From assembly GCA_020638995.1 (NCBI GenBank), contig JACKHM010000004.1:1116001-1180000 (forward strand): a stretch of DNA of 64,000 nt, read 5' to 3'. A program made the translations under genes and the position numbers. Positions 54,801-63,097 of the stretch are shown piece after piece. The DNA comes from Planctomycetaceae bacterium. Lineage in GTDB: Bacteria > Planctomycetota > Planctomycetia > Pirellulales > Pirellulaceae. Each line of letters starts with the position of its first letter. The first letter of the stretch is position 1. The notes under the pieces are model-generated. The model was given only the letters and a program-made list of their open reading frames with translations. It did not search any database and was not told where the DNA came from.

Positions 54801-56297
54801 GCGTCTCGCACGAACTCGCAAGTTGATGCGGTCGCGATGCAGATGAAGTCCGCGCTTCGTCCCTGCCGTTAGACCGGTTGCAAGCATCTCCACGATTTCG
54901 TCAAAATCCTCGCGCTGCAAGTCACGATACGGCCACGCCCTGCAACAGAACTCATAAAGCTCATCCTCATGCCATTCATCGCATGCAACTGAGGCAACGA
55001 TCTGCTGCGCGAGTATGTCCAGGGGAGCTACTGGGATCTCGATTCGATCAAGCTCCCCGCGCCGGACCGCGCGAACCAAAGCCATACATTCCAATAGTTC
55101 GTCCCGTGTGAGCGGGAACAACCGGCCTTTCGGTGTTTGCCCCAATGAGTGTCCTGATCGCCCGACGCGTTGTAGAAATGTCGAGATCGCCCGCGGAGAG
55201 CCCACCTGACAGACAAGATCGATGTAGCCGATATCGATGCCCATCTCAAGCGACGCTGTGGCAACGATCGCTTTCAACTCGCCCTCTTTCAGACGCTGCT
55301 CGGCCGATTGCCTTAGTTCTTTGGCCAAGCTGCCGTGATGACCGGCGACCGCGTCTTCACCCAAGATGTCACGCAGATGGTGGGAAATTCTCTCTGCCAA
55401 GCGACGCGTGTTTACGAAGATCAACGTACTGCGGTGCGATTGAATTAAAGCAACGAGCCTTTCGTAAACTTCTCCCCATTGCTCATTTGAACAGACCGCC
55501 GACAGTTCGCTCTGTGGTACTTCGATGGCCAGGTCCAAGTCTCGCGAGTGCCCGCCATCGATCACTATTACATTTTCGTCGTTTGATTCTTTCGTGCTTG
55601 CGTTAGCTGAAGGAACATTTTGTTCTGTGATCACCTTGACGTTTGCGCCGACTAGAAATCTCGCAATATCGTCGATCGGACGCTGTGTGGCGGACAAGCC
55701 GATCCGCGTTGGACGGTGTTTACAGAGGTGGGACAGTCGCTCTAAGGTCAAACTAAGATGCGAGCCACGCTTGTCGCGTGCCAACGCATGAATTTCGTCC
55801 ACGATCACCGTGTCGACCGAACGCAGTAACTCGCGGCTCTTCTCCGACGTGAGCATCAAATACAACGACTCGGGAGTTGTTACCAGCACATGCGGTGGTA
55901 TGCGCAGCATTCGTTGGCGTGCTGCGTTCGGAGTGTCTCCTGTGCGAACGGCGGTCCGAATTGGTGGCGGTGAATATCCTTGCTGTGAGGCCAACGCGCT
56001 GAGTTCAGCCAAGGGTTGTTGGAGATTGCGATCGATGTCATTACTAAGGGCCTTCAGCGGCGAGATGTAAACAATTCGAACACCATCGCCCAACTCGCCG
56101 TCGAGCCAGTTCTGCCACAGGCGGTTCAGACAGACCAGAAATGCGGCCAGCGTCTTTCCAGATCCGGTCGGTGCCGCGATCAAGGTGTGACACCCAGCTG
56201 CGATGTGGGGCCAACCCTTGCGCTGAGGCTCGGTTGGCTCCCCAAAACGAGCGGAAAACCATTCCTGGACGAGCGGATGAAAAGTCTCGATTGGCAT
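51888..56297 (-). CDS. lhr: Lhr-family large DEAD/H helicase
   Basis: 1469 residues from the ATG that gives the family start (FHPLVQEWFSARFGEPTEPQ); the frame is open for 56 codons more but overlaps the divergent gene. Walker A APTGSGKT at 42-49, DEIH at 167-170, SAT motif GLSATQRP, and the second helicase lobe with ATASLEMGIDIGYIDLVCQV and QRVGRSGH; then the Lhr-specific winged-helix and beta-barrel part, and the long C-terminal half typical of bacterial Lhr (about 1500 residues). It unwinds DNA or DNA-RNA hybrids, probably in repair. It is translationally coupled to putA, an unusual pairing. Cytoplasmic. Confidence 0.95.
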   Translation of the reverse strand: MPIETFHPLVQEWFSARFGEPTEPQRKGWPHIAAGCHTLIAAPTGSGKTLAAFLVCLNRLWQNWLDGELGDGVRIVYISPLKALSNDIDRNLQQPLAELSALASQQGYSPPPIRTAVRTGDTPNAARQRMLRIPPHVLVTTPESLYLMLTSEKSRELLRSVDTVIVDEIHALARDKRGSHLSLTLERLSHLCKHRPTRIGLSATQRPIDDIARFLVGANVKVITEQNVPSANASTKESNDENVIVIDGGHSRDLDLAIEVPQSELSAVCSNEQWGEVYERLVALIQSHRSTLIFVNTRRLAERISHHLRDILGEDAVAGHHGSLAKELRQSAEQRLKEGELKAIVATASLEMGIDIGYIDLVCQVGSPRAISTFLQRVGRSGHSLGQTPKGRLFPLTRDELLECMALVRAVRRGELDRIEIPVAPLDILAQQIVASVACDEWHEDELYEFCCRAWPYRDLQREDFDEIVEMLATGLTAGTKRGLHLHRDRINLRVRARRGARLAAITSGGAIPEKAEYRVVAEPDKTFVGTLDEDFAIESMAGDVFLLGNTSWRVQQVRSGEVIVRDAEGAPPSVPFWFGEGPGRTIELSEEVSRLRADIAVQATELTNDCGACQWAIEQAQAYVESQLAAIGLVPTTSQIVFERFFDESGGMQLVIHSPLGARINRAWGLALRKRFCRSFDFELQAAATDNGIVLSLSPQHSFPIDSLFKMLGPQNARHLLEQAVLAAPMFQVRWRWNVTRSLAVLRRQGGKKVPPHLLRFRSDDLLASAFPETVGCLENHHGDVEIPEHPLVQQTMHDCLTEAMDVKRWVKVLQAAGKGEIELVARDTREPSPFSYELLNANPYAFLDDAPLEERRTRAVSMRRSFTAEDVRDLAKFDPAAIDQVRADAWPVVRDADELHEALLTHVMLPADETAIWQSYFDQLCAAGRAAKIHVGCETAWIAAESWPIVRAVYEGVVASPEVRLPAALDRPTERNAAWVELVRGRMLIRGPITASHLASELVLHESSVHASLEALEGQGVVLRGQFTGEPRSAERVVEIEWCDRRLLTRIHRLTVEGLRQRIKPVSPQDYIRFLLRRHRVSEDGKWGGAVGVREAIAQLQGFEIPAGAWESKILAARCDNYDSQWLDHLFMAGEVAWGRLRPLRRDDASRRFAAAMTRSMPISLVLREDLPWLLNTERDGKQPNVSSYGTEVLTALTERGALFYQELKAATGLLPTHIESALRELSTHGLVTCDMFGAVRAIASKRTGSRRGNRRIMGTAVAAPVGRWSRFPGPIAAVSPETRLEQWCRLLLRRYGVVFRDLLAREAAAPQWHELVSVFRRLELRAEVQGGRFIAGVAGEQFANESAIGELRTVRETSDDDSWLVLSAADPLNLVGIVLPGPRITANAQNALIFRSGRCLAAKQSDRIDFFEDLPLTEEATMRRALQVGKRESKSHIRSSWVEGAQKPEQLPELTSLVPSRSLRQT

Positions 56298-56436
56298 GTT
56301 CCCATTGTAACGCGTGGCGATTTGCGTGGCAGTCGGTAACTGACCAAGCATTGCATTTGAAAGCTCACTCAACCAATATGACGGTCGCCCCCTATAGAGA
56401 CCTACTTCCAGCGAAATCCTTTGTGAGACTCTGGAC

Positions 56437-57159
56437 ATGAAAACCCTGGTAATATCGTTCGGCATCCTTCTCTTGATCTTGAACGAGACGTACGCGGCAC
56501 GAATCTTTTGTCGAACTCGGTATCGAAGGGTTCTACCCGCTCGGCGAGTCGCGGCTCAATCCAACGCTCGTCGGGAACAGCCGAAGTCCAAATTGCTTAC
56601 AAGTCTTGGCGAGGAACTATTCGACGGTCAGACGCTGAAGGGCTGGACAATTATCGAGGAATACGATTTTGAGAGGCATGGAGAAGTTGCAATTAAAGAC
56701 AATGCAATCGTTCTTGCGGCAGGTAAGCCGGCTACCGGTATTCGACTTGATAGAGACTTTCCTCGCACGAATTATGAAGTTGCACTCGAAGCGAAACGCA
56801 TTGAGGGCTCCGACTTCTTCTGCGGTATCACCTTCCCTGTTGGGGACAGCTATCTCTCGCTGGTTCTTGGTGGATGGGGCGGCGGAACCACCGGGCTCTC
56901 GAATCTGGATAGCATGTCGGCGATCGAAAATGCTACGACGGGGTTTCAGGAGTTTGAGCAGAACCGGTGGTATCGAATTCGACTTCGAGTCACCGAAGCA
57001 AGGGTCGAAGCTTGGATTGACGACGAACAGATCGTTGACGTTGACCACACAATGCATAAGCTGTCGATTTGGTGGGAACAGGAACCGGTACGCCCCTTTG
57101 GAATCGCCAGTTGGTATACCACATCTGCGTTACGAGACCTTAGGCTAAAACGGCTCTAG
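56437..57159 (+). CDS. Exported DUF1080-type (3-keto-disaccharide hydrolase-like) protein
   Basis: 240 residues with a signal peptide (KTLVISFGILLLILNETYA). From about residue 55 the DUF1080 concanavalin-like fold is clear: ELFDGQTLKGWTIIEE, EVAIKDNAIVLAAGKPATGI, FFCGITFPVGDSYLSLVLGG and the closing PFGIASWYTTSALRDLRLKR. DUF1080 proteins in Planctomycetes and Bacteroidota are linked to 3-keto-glycoside hydrolysis. An Arg-rich linker (about 25-50) separates signal and domain. It is divergent from lhr, and the nitrilase-family gene follows within 60 nt. Confidence 0.85.
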   Translation: MKTLVISFGILLLILNETYAARIFCRTRYRRVLPARRVAAQSNARREQPKSKLLTSLGEELFDGQTLKGWTIIEEYDFERHGEVAIKDNAIVLAAGKPATGIRLDRDFPRTNYEVALEAKRIEGSDFFCGITFPVGDSYLSLVLGGWGGGTTGLSNLDSMSAIENATTGFQEFEQNRWYRIRLRVTEARVEAWIDDEQIVDVDHTMHKLSIWWEQEPVRPFGIASWYTTSALRDLRLKRL

Positions 57160-57215
57160 TCCGAATCAGACAGGATTAGCAATAAATCTGACATACGCTT
57201 GAGAGGAAACACCCA

Positions 57216-58049
57216 GTGATGGACTTGTATCGAATTGCGGCGGTTCAGATGGATGTGCGGTTGGCTGATACGTCGGCGAACCTGAAGGCAATGACCGAGC
57301 GACTCGAAGTGGCGGCAGCGAACGGAGCGCGTTTAACGATCTTTCCGGAGTGTTCCCTAACCGGCTACTGCTTCGATAGCCGCGAAGAAGCGATGCCGTT
57401 TGCCGAGCCGATCCCTGGGCCTAGTTGTCAGAATATGGCCGAAGCGTGTGCACGGCTGAATGTTTACGCAGTTTTCGGAATGCTGGAGGCATCCGGTGAC
57501 AAACTGTTCAACGCTTGTGTACTTATTGGACCGAACGGGGTTGTCGGCAGCTATCGAAAAATTCACCTGCCGTTCTTGGGGATTGATCGGTTCACCGACC
57601 CAGGCGATCGTCCATTCGAGGTGTATTCCGCTAGAGATTTGAGGGTCGGCATGAACATCTGCTACGACAGTGCGTTTCCAGAGTCAGCGAGAGTGATGGC
57701 ATTAGACGGTGCCGACCTTATTGCGTTGCCCACGAACTTTCCGCCAGGTGCGGAGTGCATGGCTGCCCATGTCGTTAACACCAGGGCAATGGAGAACAAC
57801 ATCTACTATGCCTGTGTGAACCGGATTGGATCGGAACGCGGTTTCCCATTCATAGGTCAGAGCAAGATCTGTGACCCGAGCGGAAGACCACTGGCCGAAG
57901 CATTACACAGTGAGGAAGCGACTCTATTTGCCGACATCGACATTCAGCGTGCCCGCACCAAACGAATCGTCCGCGTGCCAGAAAAACACATCATCGATAG
58001 ATTCAATGATCGCCGACCCGAAATGTACGGGCGGATCAATAAACGATAG
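57216..58049 (+). CDS. Carbon-nitrogen hydrolase (nitrilase superfamily amidase)
   Basis: 277 residues with the complete Glu-Lys-Cys triad: Glu45 in FPECSLTGYCFDS, Lys115 in YRKIHLPFLGIDRF and Cys149 in GMNICYDSAFPESAR. Length and motifs match the single-domain amidase branch (omega-amidase/aliphatic amidase-like); the preference is not readable. Cytoplasmic. It starts 57 nt after the DUF1080 gene on the same strand and ends before the convergent rplQ. Confidence 0.93.
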   Translation: MMDLYRIAAVQMDVRLADTSANLKAMTERLEVAAANGARLTIFPECSLTGYCFDSREEAMPFAEPIPGPSCQNMAEACARLNVYAVFGMLEASGDKLFNACVLIGPNGVVGSYRKIHLPFLGIDRFTDPGDRPFEVYSARDLRVGMNICYDSAFPESARVMALDGADLIALPTNFPPGAECMAAHVVNTRAMENNIYYACVNRIGSERGFPFIGQSKICDPSGRPLAEALHSEEATLFADIDIQRARTKRIVRVPEKHIIDRFNDRRPEMYGRINKR

Positions 58050-58073
58050 CTGGGCGTTCGCGACGGAAAGATT

Positions 58074-58739
58074 CTATGCGTCCTTCGTCGCTTCTTCGCC
58101 GGAGTCTGCGGTGGCCTCCTCAGACGCATCCGACACATCGCTATTTTCGCCCGCAGCATCCGAGTTTACGGCTTCGTCGCCGCCGAACGAAGGTTTCTCG
58201 CTGCGTACCGTCTCGCGGTCATGGACACCCACAAACTCAATGATCGCTTGGAGTCCGGCGTCTCCCAGCCGAGGCTTTGCAAGCCGCAAGACTCTTGTGT
58301 AACCGCCATTGCGATCTGCAAAACGCGGCGCGATGTCGTCGAATAGGATTTGGACCGCTTGCTTATCACCGAGCAGCTGCAGAACTCGTCGACGTGCGGC
58401 CACCGTAGGTGCGATCGCAGCGCACCACTTTTGCCATTGGTCGCTGTTACGCCACTGCTTCCATTCCGAACTGCCACGCTCAGCACTGGTTTCGAATTGG
58501 CGAGCGTTTTCCTGGTGCTCTAGCGACTTTCGGGCAATCGTCACACACTTTTCTACTAGCGGACGAACTTCTTTCGCCTTGTGCAGCGTCGTTGTAACAC
58601 GGCCCTTTACCTTCGGTGCGTTTGTCTCGAACTCAGCATCCCGTTCAGTAAGAAATAGGCTACTTGCCAAGTTACGCAGCATGGCGCGGCGATGGCTGGG
58701 AGAACGTCCTAGAATTCGGCCTCGTCGTCGGTGTCGCAT
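58074..58739 (-). CDS. rplQ: 50S ribosomal protein L17 with insertion and acidic tail
   Basis: 221 residues, compared with about 120-130 for most bacteria. It starts MRHRRRGRILGRSPSHRRAM and keeps the conserved DIAPRFADRNGGYTRVLRL segment, but between the two halves about 35 extra residues are inserted (around SAERGSSEWKQWRNSDQWQK), and after the conserved core a tail of about 50 acidic residues ends GEEATKDA. L17 sits near the exit tunnel of the 50S subunit. It is the last gene of the minus-strand alpha operon, 37 nt after rpoA. The added parts are probably lineage-specific. Confidence 0.93.
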   Translation of the reverse strand: MRHRRRGRILGRSPSHRRAMLRNLASSLFLTERDAEFETNAPKVKGRVTTTLHKAKEVRPLVEKCVTIARKSLEHQENARQFETSAERGSSEWKQWRNSDQWQKWCAAIAPTVAARRRVLQLLGDKQAVQILFDDIAPRFADRNGGYTRVLRLAKPRLGDAGLQAIIEFVGVHDRETVRSEKPSFGGDEAVNSDAAGENSDVSDASEEATADSGEEATKDA

Positions 58740-58776
58740 GGCTACAGTGCGTCCAGTAAAACTTAATAACTAGTTG

Positions 58777-59772
58777 TTAAAAACGTGCTGAGTGAACAGC
58801 AGGAAGCCGCATACCCAGGTGGAGACCAAGTTCGGTAAGCTTCTCACGAACTTCGGTCATAGTGGTGTCGCCAAAGTTGCGAACTTCCATAAGCTGGTCC
58901 TCGGTTCGGGAAACCAGATCTCGAACTGTATTTATGTTCTCAGATTCGAGGCAGTTCATCGCCCGCACTGAGAGCTTTAGCTCCGCCAAGCTAAGGTTCA
59001 ACTTGGCCTCAAGAGCCGCATCCCCGCCTCCGGCTGAGGCGCGAGGGGCAGAGTAGACTTTGGGTCCCAATTCAACGTACTGAACGAACGGATTCAAATG
59101 CTTACGAAGAATCTTGGCGGCTTCGACAAGCGCCAGCTCGGGGTGTACCGAGCCGTTAGTCCAGATATCGAGGTTCAGTTTATCGTAGTTGGTCTTCTGA
59201 CCGACACGAGTTTCTTCAATTTCATAGCGAACTCGAGTCACCGGGCTGTAAACCGCGTCAATCGGAATGATGCCAATCTCGTGTTCCCCAGCGCTGTGCT
59301 CGGTGGCTGGGACGTACCCGCGACCATTCTCGACGACCATTTCCATCATAAAGGGCACATTGTCGGTAAGCGTCGCGATGACATGATCCTTGTTAATGAT
59401 CTCAACATCCGCGTCGACTTGGACGTCGGCACCGGTGATCACTCCTGCTTCGCTCTTCTCGACGGTGATTACACGAGTGGAATCGCTATGGTTCTTGACA
59501 ACGAGTGCCTTCACATTCAGGACGATGTCGGTGACGTCTTCCAGAATTCCAGGTATCGTCGAGAATTCGTGTTGAGCGCCGCGGATCTTGATCTGCGTCA
59601 CAGCGCTACCTTCCAAGCTAGAAAGCAAGATGCGACGCAGGCTATTGCCGATCGTCACCCCAAATCCGCGTTCAAAAGGTTCCGCAACAAACTTACCGTA
59701 GGTCGAAGTAAGCGAGTCTTTGTCGCAATCTACTACGCTCGGCAGTTCCAAGCCACGCCATCGAATATGCAT
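58777..59772 (-). CDS. rpoA: RNA polymerase alpha subunit
   Basis: 331 residues, standard length. N-terminal assembly domain with KFVAEPFERGFGVTIGNSLR and LLSSLEGSAVTQIKI; linker; C-terminal domain from about residue 250 (LSLAELKLSVRAMNCLESEN) that binds UP elements and activators. RBS GGGAGG 6 nt before the ATG. In the alpha operon, between rpsK and rplQ; rpsD, usually just upstream, is missing. Confidence 0.98.
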   Translation of the reverse strand: MHIRWRGLELPSVVDCDKDSLTSTYGKFVAEPFERGFGVTIGNSLRRILLSSLEGSAVTQIKIRGAQHEFSTIPGILEDVTDIVLNVKALVVKNHSDSTRVITVEKSEAGVITGADVQVDADVEIINKDHVIATLTDNVPFMMEMVVENGRGYVPATEHSAGEHEIGIIPIDAVYSPVTRVRYEIEETRVGQKTNYDKLNLDIWTNGSVHPELALVEAAKILRKHLNPFVQYVELGPKVYSAPRASAGGGDAALEAKLNLSLAELKLSVRAMNCLESENINTVRDLVSRTEDQLMEVRNFGDTTMTEVREKLTELGLHLGMRLPAVHSARF

Positions 59773-59841
59773 CAGTCGCCTCCCTAGAACGATGTCGCTG
59801 AGGATTCAGCGATCATGAGAAATTCGGTGCCAGAGGTTACT

Positions 59842-60222
59842 TTAGACTCGTCGCTTCTTGCGAGGACGACATCCATTGTGTGGAATCGGAGTACAGTCTT
59901 CGATCAGCTTCACATTTAGCCCAGCGGCTTGAAGCGAGGTGATCGCGCTCTCGCGACCAGACCCGGGGCCCTTAACGCGGACCTCGACCTCCTTAACGCC
60001 AAACTTTTGAGCCTTCTCAGCGGCTTGCTGTGCGGCACATTGACCCGCGAACGGCGTACTTTTGCGGCTTCCCTTGAAACCAGAAGTACCCGCACTTGCC
60101 CAGCACAATGTGTCGCCTTTCGTGTCCGTGATTGTTACCGTAGTGTTATTAAACGTCGCCTTAATGTGTGCAACACCAACGGTCACATTGCGCCGAATTC
60201 GTCGTTTCTTCGTCTTCGCCAC
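59842..60222 (-). CDS. rpsK: 30S ribosomal protein S11
   Basis: 126 residues from a GTG start with GGAG upstream. Conserved segments include NTTVTITDTKGDTLCWASAG, GFKGSRKSTPFAGQCAA and the C-terminal IEDCTPIPHNGCRPRKKRRV. It lies on the platform of the small subunit near the mRNA exit. Second gene of the visible rpsM-rpsK-rpoA-rplQ unit. Confidence 0.98.
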   Translation of the reverse strand: MAKTKKRRIRRNVTVGVAHIKATFNNTTVTITDTKGDTLCWASAGTSGFKGSRKSTPFAGQCAAQQAAEKAQKFGVKEVEVRVKGPGSGRESAITSLQAAGLNVKLIEDCTPIPHNGCRPRKKRRV

Positions 60223-60270
60223 GAGGGAGAACTCCTATGAATACCTAGAGACGTCAGGTCGACTGAAGTC

Positions 60271-60654
60271 TTACTTCAGGTCCTTCACGCCCTTTTTCCC
60301 GGCAACTGTTTTCTTGGGTCCTTTACGCGTACGAGCATTCGTCCGGGTCCGTTGCCCGCGCACAGGCAACCCGACGCGATGTCGGATGCCTCGATAGCAC
60401 TTTACGTCTCGCAGTCGCGTTATTGCTTGCTGCAACTGGCGCCGCAGGGGACCTTCTACGACGTAGTCGCGTTCTAGCAAGGCCGCCAAACGACCAAGCT
60501 CGTCATCCGCCAATTCTCGCGCCTTGATTGTCGGCTCGATTCCAGCCTTATGGCATAGATCTCGGGCAGTCTTCGGCCCAACGCCGTACAAGTAGGTCAA
60601 CGAAACGACGGCGGCTTTGTCGTTTGGAATATCAACACCGAGCAAACGAGGCAT
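60271..60654 (-). CDS. rpsM: 30S ribosomal protein S13
   Basis: 127 residues, with the start MPRLLGVDIPNDKAAVVSLT, the helical core and the C-terminal RGIRHRVGLPVRGQRTRTNA tail that contacts the P-site tRNA. Small-subunit head protein. It follows rpmJ as in the standard order; RBS GGAGC upstream. Confidence 0.98.
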   Translation of the reverse strand: MPRLLGVDIPNDKAAVVSLTYLYGVGPKTARDLCHKAGIEPTIKARELADDELGRLAALLERDYVVEGPLRRQLQQAITRLRDVKCYRGIRHRVGLPVRGQRTRTNARTRKGPKKTVAGKKGVKDLK

Positions 60655-60707
60655 CTAATTTTCGCTCCCTAAAGTTCCAAAACCTGCTAAAAGAAGGACG
60701 CTCGCTG

Positions 60708-60824
60708 TTAACCTTGTCGCTGCTTATGGCGTGGATTGGTGCTGCAAACGACATAGACGCGGCCTTTGCGACGTACGACTTTGCAGTTCTCGCACACCCT
60801 TTTCACGCTGGCACGTACTTTCAT
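60708..60824 (-). CDS. rpmJ: 50S ribosomal protein L36
   Basis: 38 residues: MKVRASVKRVCENCKVVRRK, then GRVYVVCSTNPRHKQRQG. The zinc ligands are Cys-x2-Cys, a later Cys and the His in NPRH, so this is the zinc-binding form. GGGGACGAGAA lies upstream of the ATG. It lies between adk and rpsM, its normal place. Confidence 0.97.
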   Translation of the reverse strand: MKVRASVKRVCENCKVVRRKGRVYVVCSTNPRHKQRQG

Positions 60825-60973
60825 TTCTCGTCCCCAATCGACTCAAGTAAAGCGTGTTAGTATATGATCTTTTTTGCCTGGGCTTCAAGGCCCACTCGGA
60901 TAATCTTTCGAGATTCGGTAGTCGTGCTGGCAGATATGCCGCAAAACGTGCCCCGGCGACCCGTCATTGCTGC

Positions 60974-61546
60974 TTACCGCGGGCACATTCCCTCAAAAAC
61001 AGCCTTCACAGATGCAAATACGTTGTCCGGAAGAACTGACCCGTCAATCGAACTGAGCAAGCCACGAGAACCATATAGCTCAACTAGAGGAAGCGTCTCG
61101 GTGTCATAGACCTCGAAGCGATGCCCGATCGCTTGGGCGTTGTCGTCGGCGCGACCTTCAAGATTCGCACGCTTCAACAACCGCCTCCGGGCAATTTCCT
61201 CGCTGACGTCCAGCTCAACAACCAAATCTATCCTTTTACCATGGGCCTCAAGAAGCTCGTCCAGCATTCCGCACTGACGCACGGTCCTGGGGATGCCGTC
61301 AAATATCATGCCACTTGAATTACTCGCTAGTAACTCCTGTTCGACCAATTTAAGAGCAAGTTCATCGCTAACGAAATTTCCGCCATCAATCAGCTCGGCA
61401 ATCTGACGACCGAGAGAGCTACCTTGTCGGCATGCTGACCTGAGCGTGTCGCCTGTCGAAAGATGTTGTAGACCGAAGAGATTCGCAATCCGTTTTCCTT
61501 GAGTACCTTTTCCGGCACCCGGACGGCCTAAGATCACAACATTCAT
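60974..61546 (-). CDS. adk: Adenylate kinase (short LID form)
   Basis: 190 residues. P loop GRPGAGKGTQ (Arg where most have Pro), STGDTLR, GMIFDGIPRTVRQ and the late EVYDTETLPLVE segment. The LID region is short (RANLEGRADD) with no zinc finger, as in the short class. It interconverts ATP, ADP and AMP. In the ribosomal block between secY and rpmJ; map and infA, which often follow it, are absent. Confidence 0.93.
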   Translation of the reverse strand: MNVVILGRPGAGKGTQGKRIANLFGLQHLSTGDTLRSACRQGSSLGRQIAELIDGGNFVSDELALKLVEQELLASNSSGMIFDGIPRTVRQCGMLDELLEAHGKRIDLVVELDVSEEIARRRLLKRANLEGRADDNAQAIGHRFEVYDTETLPLVELYGSRGLLSSIDGSVLPDNVFASVKAVFEGMCPR

Positions 61547-61609
61547 GACGTGAACGAACCGCGGTGTGAGTCTTCCCCATTCCCGTCGGATTGACGCGAC
61601 CGGAGACGA

Positions 61610-62983
61610 CTATCCCTCCAAGAGTCCGCGGTAGTTTCGCATAACCAGGTGACTGTCGATCTTCTGCACGAGGTCAAACGCGACGCTAACCGCGATCAGT
61701 AGACCGGTTCCACCGTAGAAACTGGCAATTTGAAAATCAACGCCGAGAGAACCGGAGATGATCGTTGGCACAATAGCGACCAGCGCTAAGAAGCCAGCTC
61801 CGACATAGGTAATTCGCACCATCACCTTTTCCAAGTAGTCCGCGGTCCGCTTTCCAGGTCTGTATCCGGGAATAAACGTCCCGTAGTCTTTCAGGTTTTC
61901 AGCCATCTCTTTTGGGTTAAACGTAATGGCTGTCCAGAAATAGCAGAAGAAGTAGATCAAGACGACATACAGCAGGTTGTAGGTGAACGACAAGCCTCCG
62001 CCCAACATCTGTCCCAAATTACCAAAGATGTCTTGAGCGCGGCCGGTGGTGACGCCAGCCAAGGCACCGAAGATCATCGTGGGCAACATCAAGAGACTGC
62101 TCGCAAAAATGATCGGCATCACGCCAGCCTGATTAATCCGAAGTGGCAAATGCTGGCGAGTTCCACCATAGACGCGGCGTCCACGAACGTGTTTTGCACT
62201 CTGCGTTGGAATTCTTCGTTGTCCCAGAGTGATAAAGACAACACCGAAAACCACCGCTACAAACAGGAAGCACAGTACGATAAGCGTTTCAATTCCAGTT
62301 CTGGAAGAACCGAATCCAACCAATTCGAACTCGGCGTTCTTTATCAGGTTGATCATCGCTCCAGGCATACGGGCGAGGATGCCTGCCATAATGAGCAAGC
62401 TAATTCCATTACCAATACCAAACTCGTCAATTTGCTCACCGAGCCACATCAAAAAAATCGTTCCGCATGTCATCGTCAGCACGGCGGTTAGTTGCCAGCC
62501 AAATGACAAACTCGTTGGGTCGGTTGGATCCGAGAGAAATTGCTCTGCAACCATGCCCACACCGCTGCGAGGTTGCATAATCGCCCACAGGTAAAACCAA
62601 CTTTGCACAAAGCAGAGGAGTACGGTCACGTACCGCGTGTACTCGTTGATCTTCTTCCGCCCCGTTTCACCCTCTTTACGTAACTCTTCTAACGGCTTCC
62701 AAACGCTACCGAGGAGTTGGAAGATGATCGAAGCAGAAATATAAGGCATGATGCCCAAACCAAAGATCGTGGCCTTTTGTAGGTCACTCGCCGCAAGCAC
62801 CGCGACTTTGTCAACAAAGTCCCCAAACGAACTCTGCGTAGTCGTGGACGCCATCGCGTTCTGATCAATAATCGGCAGCGTGATCTGGAAGCCGACTCGG
62901 TAAATTCCCAAAAAGATGAGGGTCAGAAATATTTTCTGCCTCAGTTCGGGAATCGTAAAGACGACGCGAAGCTTCTCCCACAT
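61610..62983 (-). CDS. secY: Protein translocase channel subunit SecY
   Basis: 457 residues with ten hydrophobic segments. Typical motifs are the N-terminal FTIPELRQKIFLTLIFLGIY, the plug region after the first helix, IFLMWLGEQIDEFGIGNGIS, and PGYRPGKRTADYLEKVMVRI before the last helices. It forms the inner-membrane channel with SecE and SecG. Between rplO and adk in the spc operon. Confidence 0.97.
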   Translation of the reverse strand: MWEKLRVVFTIPELRQKIFLTLIFLGIYRVGFQITLPIIDQNAMASTTTQSSFGDFVDKVAVLAASDLQKATIFGLGIMPYISASIIFQLLGSVWKPLEELRKEGETGRKKINEYTRYVTVLLCFVQSWFYLWAIMQPRSGVGMVAEQFLSDPTDPTSLSFGWQLTAVLTMTCGTIFLMWLGEQIDEFGIGNGISLLIMAGILARMPGAMINLIKNAEFELVGFGSSRTGIETLIVLCFLFVAVVFGVVFITLGQRRIPTQSAKHVRGRRVYGGTRQHLPLRINQAGVMPIIFASSLLMLPTMIFGALAGVTTGRAQDIFGNLGQMLGGGLSFTYNLLYVVLIYFFCYFWTAITFNPKEMAENLKDYGTFIPGYRPGKRTADYLEKVMVRITYVGAGFLALVAIVPTIISGSLGVDFQIASFYGGTGLLIAVSVAFDLVQKIDSHLVMRNYRGLLEG

Positions 62984-63097
62984 GATATCGATCCGTCCTA
63001 GTCAGTAGAGGGCTCGTTTAACTCGCGCAGACTAGCCAACCTGAGTACTTCGAGGAACAACGCCTCAGCGACTCTCGAAAACCAAGCCAAGAAAATC

